The notes under the pieces were generated by a model that was not told the DNA's origin, did no database searches, and saw nothing but the letters and a program-made list of their open reading frames with translations. A DNA stretch of 64,000 bases, taken from contig CAWESU010000001.1 of the NCBI GenBank assembly GCA_963811805.1, positions 1,116,001 to 1,180,000 of the forward strand. Reading direction: 5' to 3'. Both the position numbers and the translations under genes were made by a program. This document shows, piece after piece, positions 33,934 to 42,590 of the stretch; within the stretch, counting starts at the first letter, position 1, and each line of letters opens with the position of its first letter. Source of the stretch: DAHUXN01 sp963811805. Lineage in GTDB: Bacteria; Acidobacteriota; Terriglobia; Acidiferrales; UBA7541.

Positions 33934-36689
33934 GAATTCTTGCCTCGGTCCGTTCGGTGGTTTCGACACTGTTTCATCGGTCTCGGGTGGACAAGGAGAT
34001 GGACGAGGAACTGCGCGCGCACATCGAGGATCGCGCCAATGATCTCGAGCGTTCCGGCGTCCCGCGTGCAGAGGCCGAACGCCGTGCTCGAATTGAGTTC
34101 GGCGGCTATCAGAAATATAAGGAAGAAATTCGCGAAGCCCAGGGCGTGCATTTCCTTGAAACCTTGATTCAAGACTTGCACTTCGATTTGCGCATGCTGC
34201 GCAAGTCCCCCGGCTTCACCGCCGTCGCCATTCTCACTCTCGCCCTCGGCATCGGCGCAAACACAGCGATCTTCAGCCTGATCAATGCGGTGCTGCTCCA
34301 GCCGTTGCCGGAGATCGCAAGTCCTGGCCAGTTAGTTTCTCTGTTTCGGATGCAGAAGAACGATCCATTCGGCGTGAGTGGATATCCGGATTACGTCGAT
34401 TATCGCGACCGCAACCACTCGTTTTCCGGTCTGGCAGCACATGCCGCAACGTGGATGAACGTCGGCACCGGCGCGCCCGAGCGAATTATCGGCGATATCG
34501 TGACAGGAAATTATTTTCCTGTCCTGGGTGTTCAGCCGGCCTTGGGCCGCTTGATCGTCCCTGATGACGACACGAAGCGTGACGCGAATCCCGTTGCCGT
34601 GCTGAGCTATTCGCTGTGGGAGCGTAAATTCGGCGCAAGTCGCTCCATCGTGGGAAGCAAAATCGTTTTGAACGGATACCCATTCACTGTGATTGGCGTC
34701 GCGCCACGGAGGTTTATTGGCGTGCTGGCGGCTTTAAAGACTGACGTGTGGGTGCCAATGAGCATGTTGGACGAGGGAATGCCGTCTTCGCGAGGCCAGC
34801 ACTATTTTGAAGAACGCGCGTGGGGATGGATGGGCATTTTCGGCAGGCTGAAGCCGGGTGTGTCGTTTGAGCAAGCTCAAACGGATATGCGCGTTGTCGC
34901 TCAGCAGCTAGCGCTCGCTTACCCAATTACCAATACAGGACATTCAGTCGCGCTGGGGCGTGGCGTGGGTATTGAGCCTGACGACCGGGCTAACCTCACT
35001 GGTTTTCTTGGCTTGCTCTTTGCCGCTGTCGGATTGCTGCTGGCAATTGCCTGCGCCAACATTACCGGTTTGCTTTTGGTTCGGGCGACCGGGCGACGAC
35101 GAGAAATTTCCGTCCGCTTGGCGCTCGGCGCAACGCGAAGGCGGCTCATTCAGCAGCTTGTCACGGAAGGCCTATTCCTATCGTTTGCGTCTGGCGCTCT
35201 CGGATTGATTCTCGCTCCGTGGATCATCAGGATTTCCATTCATTACGCGCAGCCCACTTCCGTCGTTAGAGATTCCAACACAACTCCCGATGCGCGTGTC
35301 CTCGCGTTCACGCTGCTTGTTTCGATTCTCGCCGGTGTCGCGTTTACGGTGCTTCCCGCCTTGCGCTCTTCTTCGCCAGATATCTTGCCGTCGCTGAAAG
35401 AAGGAGCGCCCACTAGCTCGCGGAGCCAAACTCTTTTGCAACGCCTGCTCGCAGTTGCGCAAGTCGGGGCATCCTTCGTTCTCCTGATCGCCGCTGGCCT
35501 GCTCTTCCATCGGATGCATAAGATTCTCAACGCGGATCCAGGCTTCGACACGAAAAATGTCTTTATAGCCTCGATCAACCTGACGATGCAGGGCTATCAA
35601 AAGGGAAACGATGGCCCGGCCAACGCGTTTCGAATACAAGATGGCGAGACGGTCAATGGCAAACGCGGAGAATTGTTCTACCACGAGCTTCTTGATCGAC
35701 TGGGGCGCCTGCCTAAGGTGTCTTCCGCCAGCCTCTCAACATCAATCCCGCCAAATCCGTGGCCGGGTGGCACTCTCGTCTTCCATCCCGGAGAGGAACC
35801 GCCGCAAGATGTTCTAAGAGGCCAAGCGTCCCAACGAGGGCTCCACGTGAATATCGTCAACGTTTCACCGCACTATTTTCAGACGCTGGGCATCCCGCTG
35901 ATGCAAGGGCGCGACTTCGACTTGAGAGATGACGAAACTACACCGGGCAAGGCGATCGTAAGCCGCAATTTGGCAGAGCGTATGTGGCCCGGCGAGGATG
36001 CCATCGGTAAACGCATCTCGTGGCCCACTCTCGAAGGGCCGCCGCGGCAGCCGCTCGAGATTGTGGGCGTTGCCGCGGATTGCAAGTATCTATCGCTGAC
36101 CGAGCCGGCTCCGCTGATCATGTACGTTCCTTTATTCCAAAATTATTCTGGACACGCGACCATCGCCCTGCATACCGCTTTGCCTACAGGTGCCGCGTTA
36201 GCAGAACTCCGTCATGCTCTCGCCGATCTCGACAAGACGCTCCCCCTATTTGAGGCCAAGACGATCCAGGAGCAGGTAGCATTCTCCGTCTGGCAGCAAG
36301 AAATGGCGAGCAGCCTTATTGGTGCGTTCGGTTTGCTGGCAGTATTCCTGGCTGCTCTAGGTCTGTACGGCGTGATTGCTCACTCCGTGTCGCAGCGAAC
36401 CCATGAGATGGGGATCCGCATGGCGCTGGGTGCGCAACGGGGACAGGTGCTGCGCATGATCATACGTGAGGGAATGTTGCTGACTTTGACGGGACTGGTG
36501 ACTGGAATTTTTGCGTCGATTGCTCTGGCGCGATTTCTCGGAAGCTTGCTTTTTGAAATCAACGCAAGCGACCCCGCGACATTTCTTGCCGTCGCCGCTC
36601 TGTTCGCTGCTGTCGCCTTTGCCGCCTGCTACATCCCTGCCCGCCGCGCGATGCGTGTTGATCCGATGGTAGCTTTGCGCTGGGAGTAG
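33930..36689 (+). CDS. ADOP-family duplicated ABC permease
   Basis: 919 residues. An N-terminal cytoplasmic region (FHRSRVDKEMDEELRAHIED) is specific to this family. Two MacB/FtsX units follow: the first with DLHFDLRMLRKSPGFTAVAI and LALGIGANTAIFSLINAVLL, a periplasmic MacB_PCD-like domain and three helices; the second with AQVGASFVLLIAAGLLFHRM, its own periplasmic domain and the C-terminal helices ending YIPARRAMRVDPMVALRWE. No ATPase is encoded nearby, hence 'orphan'. Probable role in envelope export or stress response. Coupled to the PadR gene. Confidence 0.93.
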   Translation: MRILASVRSVVSTLFHRSRVDKEMDEELRAHIEDRANDLERSGVPRAEAERRARIEFGGYQKYKEEIREAQGVHFLETLIQDLHFDLRMLRKSPGFTAVAILTLALGIGANTAIFSLINAVLLQPLPEIASPGQLVSLFRMQKNDPFGVSGYPDYVDYRDRNHSFSGLAAHAATWMNVGTGAPERIIGDIVTGNYFPVLGVQPALGRLIVPDDDTKRDANPVAVLSYSLWERKFGASRSIVGSKIVLNGYPFTVIGVAPRRFIGVLAALKTDVWVPMSMLDEGMPSSRGQHYFEERAWGWMGIFGRLKPGVSFEQAQTDMRVVAQQLALAYPITNTGHSVALGRGVGIEPDDRANLTGFLGLLFAAVGLLLAIACANITGLLLVRATGRRREISVRLALGATRRRLIQQLVTEGLFLSFASGALGLILAPWIIRISIHYAQPTSVVRDSNTTPDARVLAFTLLVSILAGVAFTVLPALRSSSPDILPSLKEGAPTSSRSQTLLQRLLAVAQVGASFVLLIAAGLLFHRMHKILNADPGFDTKNVFIASINLTMQGYQKGNDGPANAFRIQDGETVNGKRGELFYHELLDRLGRLPKVSSASLSTSIPPNPWPGGTLVFHPGEEPPQDVLRGQASQRGLHVNIVNVSPHYFQTLGIPLMQGRDFDLRDDETTPGKAIVSRNLAERMWPGEDAIGKRISWPTLEGPPRQPLEIVGVAADCKYLSLTEPAPLIMYVPLFQNYSGHATIALHTALPTGAALAELRHALADLDKTLPLFEAKTIQEQVAFSVWQQEMASSLIGAFGLLAVFLAALGLYGVIAHSVSQRTHEMGIRMALGAQRGQVLRMIIREGMLLTLTGLVTGIFASIALARFLGSLLFEINASDPATFLAVAALFAAVAFAACYIPARRAMRVDPMVALRWE

Positions 36690-36795
36690 TCTTTCTTCGC
36701 CGGGATTACACGGTGCTCCCCTTTCCCGCGGATCGGCGCCCCAAGCCTAAGCCATGGGCAACGCGCTGCCGCTCGGTCCCCACATTTTCTTCGCC

Positions 36796-36824
36796 TTGAC
36801 ACCTAATCACGCTAGGCGTATAGG
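36796..36824 (+). promoter_or_regulatory. Sigma-70-like promoter for the second PadR-ADOP pair
   Basis: TTGACA at 36796-36801 and TATAGG at 36819-36824 with a 17-base spacer, 28 bases before the PadR ATG. The short repeats GCTAGG at 36811-36816 and ATGCTAGGGG at 36829-36838 overlap or follow the -10 region and could be part of a PadR operator. Confidence 0.55.
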
Positions 36825-36851
36825 TCGAGATGCTAGGGGTCAAGACAACCA

Positions 36852-37187
36852 ATGCCAGAAGACAAACCGGAATTCCTCAAGGGCACCCTCGACCTGCTGA
36901 TCCTGAAGGTCGTGGCCCTCGGCCCGATTCACGGCTACGCCGTCTCGCAGCGCATCCAGCAAATCTCCAAGGATTACTTTCAGGTGCAGCAGGGCTCGCT
37001 CTATCCCGCGCTGCACCGTTTGGAGAATCGCGGGTGGCTCGGCGCCGAATGGAAGGCCACGGACACGGGCCGGGAGGCGAAGTTTTACTCCCTGACCAAG
37101 AAGGGACGCAAGCACCTGGAGGCGGGAATGGCCAGTTGGGATCGGATGGCGAGTGCGGTGGCGCTCATTCTGCGCACTGCCGAGTAG
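36852..37187 (+). CDS. PadR-family regulator of the second ADOP permease
   Basis: 111 residues. Same architecture as the first PadR: LKGTLDLLILKVVALGPIHG, GYAVSQRIQQISKDYFQV, QGSLYPALHRLENRGWL, wing GREAKFYSLTKKGRKHL. It lies six bases upstream of the ADOP start, so the two form one transcription unit behind the TTGACA promoter. Start ATG at 36852. Confidence 0.92.
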   Translation: MPEDKPEFLKGTLDLLILKVVALGPIHGYAVSQRIQQISKDYFQVQQGSLYPALHRLENRGWLGAEWKATDTGREAKFYSLTKKGRKHLEAGMASWDRMASAVALILRTAE

Positions 37188-37193
37188 GAGGCT

Positions 37194-39941
37194 GTGATGC
37201 ACTGGATTAGCCGATTCCTTCATCGCCGCAAGCAAGACGCGCGGCTCGACTCCGAGCTGCGCTTCCACGTCGAGCGGCAAACCGCTGAAAACATCAGCGC
37301 CGGCATGTCTCCCGACGAAGCCCGCCGCCGCGCTCTCGCCAAATTCGGCGGGCTTGAATACATCAAAGAAGAAACTCGCGATGCCCGCAGCACTCACTTC
37401 ATCGAAGCCCTGCTGCAGGATGTTCACTACGCGTTGCGCGTGCTGCGCAAATCCCCCGCCTTCACCGCCGTCGCCATTCTCACTCTCGCCCTCGGCATCG
37501 GTGCTAATACTGCCATCTTCACACTCGTGCACGCGGTGATGCTGCAATCCTTGCCGGTGAAAAATCCGAGCCAACTGTACCGGCTCGGAGACGACGCAGG
37601 CGATTGCTGCGACATCACCGGCACGCAGGGCGATTTCTCGATTTTCTCGACGGTGCTGTACAAACAGCTTCGCGACAATACGCCTGAATTTTCCGAGCTC
37701 GCCGCCTTCCAGCCGCAGCCCGGCAGCGTCATCCTTCGGCGCAGCAGCAGCGTCGGCGGCCGCTCAGCTGTTCAAGAGTTCGTTTCGGGGAATTATTTTC
37801 GCACCTTTAGCGTCTCAGCGAGCTCGGGACGCATGCTGACGCCGGCCGACGATCAGCTGGGAGCGACGCCTGTTGCGGTGATGAGTTACCACGCTTGGCG
37901 TGTATTCTACGCTAGCGACCCGTCGGTCGTGGGTTCGTCATTCCTGGTCGACACGATTCCGTTCACAGTGGTGGGCGTAGCGCCGCCGGGCTTTTACGGC
38001 GATACGTTGCGAAGCGATCCACCGGACTTGTGGGTGCCCATCTCTGCGGAAGGGCTCGAACACCACGGGGGCAGTTCGATTTCGAATTTTCCGAGTAACA
38101 ATTGGCTGTTCGCGATTGGCCGGCTGAAACCGGGCGGACAGCCGAGTGAAGTTCAGGCGCATGTTACGGCGGAAGTGCAGCAATGGCTGTCCGCGCAGAG
38201 TTTTCTGAGCGCGGAGGATCGCCGCGACATTCCGAAACAGCGCGTCGTGGTGGTCTCCGCGCGGGGCGGCGTGACGGCGTTAGAGCAGAGTTATGGCGAT
38301 GGAGTGCTTTTGCTAGTGATTGTCTCGGGCTTCATCCTGCTGATCGCGTGCGCGAATGTGGCCAGTCTATTGCTAGCCAAGGCCACGGCAACTCGGTTGC
38401 AGACGGCCGTGCGCATTGCGCTGGGAGCCACACGCGGGCGTTTGATCCGCCAAATGATTACCGAAGGAATCGTGCTGGCGCTCCTGGGCGGTGCGGCGGC
38501 GCTGCTGATCGCTTATAACGGAAGCAGCGCACTCTTGCTCGTAGCGTTCCGCGGCGCGACCTACATTCCCATTGGTGCGCGTCCGTCGCTGTCGATCTTC
38601 GGTTTTGCGCTGGCGCTTTCCGTGCTGACTGGAGTGATTTTTGCCACTGCGCCAGCGTGGATGGCGTCGCAGGCAAATCCGAACGAAGCTCTGCGGAGCG
38701 CGCGTACGACGCGGGACCGTTCGCCGCTGGTGCGGAAGTCGCTTGTGATTCTGCAGGCGGCGCTTTCGCTGACACTGCTCGCCGAGGCGGGGCTGCTGAC
38801 GGAAACACTGGCTCACTTGGAGCATCAGCATTTCGGCTTTGAAACGCAAGGACGGCTGATTCTTCGCGTGAACCCGATTCTGGCGGGATACACGCCAGAG
38901 CGCCTGCCGGGACTTTACGAGCAAATCGAGGAGCGCTTCGGCGCAGTTCCTGGGGTCCTTAGCGCCAGCTATTCTCTATATAGCCCGATGCGCGGAAGCA
39001 ACTGGAACGAGGAGATCAGCGTGGAAGGGAATCCCGAGCCCGACGCGGGGCAGGAGCAAGCGCCATCGTGGCTGCGTGTGGGGCCGCATTACTTCGAGAC
39101 GATTGGTACGCATCTGCTTCGAGGCCGCGCGATCGACGAGCGCAATACCGCAAACTCGCGGCACGTTGCCGTGGTCAACCAAACATTCGCGCGAGAGTTT
39201 TTCCCACACAAAGACGCGCTTGGCAAAACCTTCGGCATCGGCGACGCCACGCACAGCAACGATTTTCAGGTTGTCGGCATTGTCGAAGATGCGAAATACC
39301 AGGATCCGCGAGTCCCGGCCTACGCCACGTTTTTCCTGCCCTATTTTCAATCCGGTGCGGAAAAAGGGCAGGAGCAGATTCAGGAGAATACCCGCTCGAA
39401 CTACATCGGCGACATTGAACTGCACGTAGCGGGCGATCCCAAGAAGATGGAGTCCGCCGCGCGGGAGACGCTGGCGGGCATCGATCCTAATCTTGTTCCA
39501 ACGCAAGTACTGACGCTTGGCGAGCAGGTCAGCCGCAACTTCAATAAAGAACGGCTGGTCGGCCGGCTCACTGCGCTTTATGGTGCGCTAGCGCTGATTC
39601 TTGCCTCCATCGGACTATATGGCGTGATTTCTTTTCTTGTTGTTCGACGGACCAATGAGATCAGTTTGCGCATGGCCCTGGGCGCGCAGCCGCGCGATAT
39701 CTTCCGTGTGGTGATCCGCGAAGGAGCAATGCTGGCGCTGGCCGGCGTGGGCATCGGGCTCGCTCTTGCATTTGGGCTGGCGCGTCTGATGGGTAGTTTG
39801 CTTTTTGGCGTTTCTGCTGCTGACCCGTGGATTTTCGGCGGAGCGGCGATCGCGCTTGCCGCTGCGGCGCTGGCTGCGTGTCTGATCCCCGCCCGCCGTG
39901 CCATGCGCGTCGATCCCATGGTCGCTTTGCGTTACGAATAG
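37194..39941 (+). CDS. ADOP-family duplicated ABC permease
   Basis: 915 residues, same layout as 33930-36689: N-terminal DARLDSELRFHVERQTAENI, first FtsX unit starting DVHYALRVLRKSPAFTAVAI, GIGANTAIFTLVHAVML, periplasmic domain, second unit with SLTLLAEAGLLTETLAHLEH, and the ending CLIPARRAMRVDPMVALRYE. The N-terminal block and first helix are nearly identical to those of the other ADOP while the periplasmic domains differ strongly. This suggests different ligands and tandem duplication with divergence. Confidence 0.93.
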   Translation: MMHWISRFLHRRKQDARLDSELRFHVERQTAENISAGMSPDEARRRALAKFGGLEYIKEETRDARSTHFIEALLQDVHYALRVLRKSPAFTAVAILTLALGIGANTAIFTLVHAVMLQSLPVKNPSQLYRLGDDAGDCCDITGTQGDFSIFSTVLYKQLRDNTPEFSELAAFQPQPGSVILRRSSSVGGRSAVQEFVSGNYFRTFSVSASSGRMLTPADDQLGATPVAVMSYHAWRVFYASDPSVVGSSFLVDTIPFTVVGVAPPGFYGDTLRSDPPDLWVPISAEGLEHHGGSSISNFPSNNWLFAIGRLKPGGQPSEVQAHVTAEVQQWLSAQSFLSAEDRRDIPKQRVVVVSARGGVTALEQSYGDGVLLLVIVSGFILLIACANVASLLLAKATATRLQTAVRIALGATRGRLIRQMITEGIVLALLGGAAALLIAYNGSSALLLVAFRGATYIPIGARPSLSIFGFALALSVLTGVIFATAPAWMASQANPNEALRSARTTRDRSPLVRKSLVILQAALSLTLLAEAGLLTETLAHLEHQHFGFETQGRLILRVNPILAGYTPERLPGLYEQIEERFGAVPGVLSASYSLYSPMRGSNWNEEISVEGNPEPDAGQEQAPSWLRVGPHYFETIGTHLLRGRAIDERNTANSRHVAVVNQTFAREFFPHKDALGKTFGIGDATHSNDFQVVGIVEDAKYQDPRVPAYATFFLPYFQSGAEKGQEQIQENTRSNYIGDIELHVAGDPKKMESAARETLAGIDPNLVPTQVLTLGEQVSRNFNKERLVGRLTALYGALALILASIGLYGVISFLVVRRTNEISLRMALGAQPRDIFRVVIREGAMLALAGVGIGLALAFGLARLMGSLLFGVSAADPWIFGGAAIALAAAALAACLIPARRAMRVDPMVALRYE

Positions 39942-40202
39942 GTTTTGAGTGGTTGCTCCCGATCGATCCGGCATCAATTGGACGGTTAGGCTTGCCGGAC
40001 ACTCGGTGCAAACTTCCGGTAACCCCCGTCACTCGGGCAACCTCGGTGTGCCTTCACCGGCCTCTCTAGCTTAACCGGCAGCGAAGCGTGTTCTGTTGTG
40101 GGGGTCATTTGGTCCGCGCATTCAATGCACATCGTTCCGAAGGAGAATGCTGTTCGGAGAAGTGGTCGCGAAAGCGAGAACAAGCGCGAAATAAAATAAA
40201 AG

Positions 40203-40257
40203 TTGACATGACGGCGTTGTGGTGCTAGAAAACTAGCATGTGCTAGGAAACTAGCAC
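40203..40257 (+). promoter_or_regulatory. BlaI promoter with two 18-bp palindromic operators
   Basis: -35 TTGACA at 40203-40208; 17 bases on, TAGAAA at 40226-40231 can serve as -10. Two adjacent palindromes, GTGCTAGAAAACTAGCAT (40222-40239) and GTGCTAGGAAACTAGCAC (40240-40257), cover the -10 and the presumed transcription start. CTAG-centred dyads spaced by 18 bp fit two BlaI/MecI-type dimers side by side. Confidence 0.75.
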
Positions 40258-40272
40258 CACGGAGGCTCGCAC

Positions 40273-40659
40273 TTGGCTCATCGCCCTTCTCTTTCCCGCC
40301 GGGAACGCCAGATCATGGACGCGCTCTATAAACTCGAGCGCGCAAGCGTCTCACAGCTTCTGGAAGCCCTGCCCGGAAAACGCAACTACTCTACGGTCCG
40401 CGCGCAGCTTCGCGTCCTGGAAGAAAAAGGCCACGTCCGCCACACGGAGCAGGGATTGCAGTACGTGTACTCGCCGGTCGTTCCGCGCAACGTAGCGCGG
40501 TGCTCGGCCCTTCGCGACTTGGTCGACACGTTCTTCGAAGGCTCCGCCGAGAGCGTGGTTGCCGCGCTGATGGGCGGTGAAGCGGCTCGCCTGTCTCCAC
40601 AGGAAATCGACCGCATTGCCCGCATCGTTGAGGAAAGCCGAAAGGAGAAACAGAAATGA
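40273..40659 (+). CDS. BlaI/MecI/CopY-family repressor
   Basis: 128 residues from a TTG preceded by GGAGGCTC. Winged helix at 7-75: LSRRERQIMDALYKLERASV, VSQLLEALPGKRNYSTVRAQ, LRVLEEKGHV. C-terminal dimer helices follow. In BlaI proteins the site between the domains is cleaved after signalling by the partner M56 peptidase, which releases the operators. The gene overlaps its partner by four bases (ATGA). Confidence 0.92.
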   Translation: MAHRPSLSRRERQIMDALYKLERASVSQLLEALPGKRNYSTVRAQLRVLEEKGHVRHTEQGLQYVYSPVVPRNVARCSALRDLVDTFFEGSAESVVAALMGGEAARLSPQEIDRIARIVEESRKEKQK

Positions 40660-42248
40660 GTCTGCCCACAAATGTCCAATCTGCAGCTGCCTTTCTCCTG
40701 GAAAATTCGGTGAAGGCGGCGCTGCTGTTCGCTGCGGCGTGGGCCGCTGCATTTGTTCTGCGCAGGCACTCGGCAGCGCTGCGGCATCAGTTGTGGGTTA
40801 CTGCCCTTGTCGGTTCTCTTGCACTGCCCGTCGTCGCTCCCATTCTTCCTACGTGGCACTCGCGGGCGCTCAGTGTGGCGGTCGAGCAGCTAACTGGAGC
40901 CGGTCCGTCGACAGAAGGCGCATCTTCAGGTCCCACATTGATCGTAAACGCCGTTCCGATGACGGACCAGGCTGTGATCTGGTCAGGTGTGTTGTTGCTG
41001 GTCTGGGTTGTGGGAACTGTGCTGGCGTTCACGCGGTTTGGAGCTGGATTCGCGCACATGGCTCGCGTTCGCTCCCATTCGAAGCGGCTGGCGGACGAAC
41101 GCTCGATTCGCGACGTGACGCAGATTGCTCGCGCATTCCGAATCTTGCGAGAGGTTCATTTATTCGAATCGGCCGATCCTGCGGCAATGCCGCTTGCGTG
41201 GGGGCCGCTGCGTCCCAAGGTTCTTCTTCCCCGTTCGGCGCGAGAATGGCCTGACGATCGCCGCCACGTCGTTCTCTGCCACGAACTGGCGCACATTGCG
41301 CGCCACGACTGCGCCGCGCAAATCTTGGGCGAACTGGCCCGCGCGATATATTGGTTCAACCCGCTCGCCTGGCTTGCCGTTTACCGCTTGCGTCGCGAGA
41401 GCGAATACGCTTGCGACGATTCCGTTTTGAACGCGGGTATCGAGGCGCAGGATTACGCCGATGATCTGCTCGCTCTAGCCCGCACGCTGGATAAGCAAAG
41501 CAGCAGCTGGCTGCCGGCGCTGGCCATGGCGCGTTCCGCTTGTTTTGAAAGGAGAATTACTGCAATGCTGAATCCAATCGCTGACCGTCGTGCATCTTCG
41601 TCAAGATCCAGAGTGATCGTTTCGCTCGGCGCGCTGCTCTTGCTGCTTCCGCTCGCGGCAGTTCGGCTGTCTGCGCAGAACACAGCGACATTCTCCGGCA
41701 CTGTGTACGGTCCGGATGGCGCAATGGCTTCCGACGCCACGGTTATCCTCATCGACGTCCCGCGGAACATACGAAATATGACCGCGTCCGGCGGGGATGG
41801 CCGGTTCGAAATAACCGGGTTACCCGCCAGTGAATACGAGCTGCAGGTGATGAAACTCGGCTGCGAGACGTACGACGTGCCGAACATTAGGATACAACCC
41901 GGCGAAACTCGTTCGTTCAACGTGAATCTCGAATCAGGCACACCGCGAGAAATACCAGCGCTGCCAAAGGCAATCCGCATCGCTGGAAACGTGCAGCAAA
42001 ACCGACTGTTTACGACCGTGCAGCCGAAGTATCCAGCAGCCGCAAAAAGTCAGGGAATTCAGGGTACGGTCGTGCTGCGCGCGCTGATCGCAAAAGATGG
42101 CTTGATCGAATCGCTCGTGGTGAGTAATCAGGCCGATCCGTTGCTCGCGCGCTCGGCTGTTGAAGCCGTGAGCCACTGGCGCTATCGTCCGACGTTGCTC
42201 AACGGCGAGCCCATCGCGGTGGATACGGAAATAACGGTCGCGTATTAG
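40656..42248 (+). CDS. BlaR1-like M56 peptidase with Cna-type and TonB-like C-terminal domains
   Basis: 530 residues. N-terminal membrane helices near 15-35, 45-65 and 105-130, then the cytoplasmic M56 peptidase with HELAHIARHD at about 209-218 and LRRESEYACDD as the downstream acidic site. A further helix near 325-340 leads to a carboxypeptidase regulatory-like domain (SGTVYGPDGAMASDATVILI) and a TonB-like C-terminal domain (PKYPAAAKSQGIQGTVVLRA, VSHWRYRPTLLNGEP). It lacks the penicillin-binding sensor of BlaR1; the exported C-terminal domains may sense something else. Confidence 0.9.
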   Translation: MSLPTNVQSAAAFLLENSVKAALLFAAAWAAAFVLRRHSAALRHQLWVTALVGSLALPVVAPILPTWHSRALSVAVEQLTGAGPSTEGASSGPTLIVNAVPMTDQAVIWSGVLLLVWVVGTVLAFTRFGAGFAHMARVRSHSKRLADERSIRDVTQIARAFRILREVHLFESADPAAMPLAWGPLRPKVLLPRSAREWPDDRRHVVLCHELAHIARHDCAAQILGELARAIYWFNPLAWLAVYRLRRESEYACDDSVLNAGIEAQDYADDLLALARTLDKQSSSWLPALAMARSACFERRITAMLNPIADRRASSSRSRVIVSLGALLLLLPLAAVRLSAQNTATFSGTVYGPDGAMASDATVILIDVPRNIRNMTASGGDGRFEITGLPASEYELQVMKLGCETYDVPNIRIQPGETRSFNVNLESGTPREIPALPKAIRIAGNVQQNRLFTTVQPKYPAAAKSQGIQGTVVLRALIAKDGLIESLVVSNQADPLLARSAVEAVSHWRYRPTLLNGEPIAVDTEITVAY

Positions 42249-42590
42249 CGCGGTCGTGAGCGAGTAGATCAGGAAGCGCTACTAGTACACCCGAGCCTCC
42301 CACTTCTTCGCTTGGGTTGGTTGCGAGTGGTTGCCGATCCCCACCGAACTCCTGTGTCGACTTACCGGACATTCCCCCGCAAAAAGGAATCACCGTTCGC
42401 GCGGGGCTTCTGACGATCCATGACGCGGCTCAGTACGTCGCCGAAATAATTCAATTCGAAAAGGCACGATGGGCGCGTTCGGTACGTTGCAGGCCTGCGC
42501 AACCAAAGTTGCTTCTCTTTCAATCACTCCGTCCTTGAAGGAAATCCGATATTTTGTGCGGTGTTCCCCGCGGGTCTGATCTGCTTTGGC
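42249..42590. other. Intergenic stretch between convergent genes
   Basis: 342 bases between the M56 and M1 genes, which converge. A terminator is expected, but no stem with a T run was clear by eye. Confidence 0.4.
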
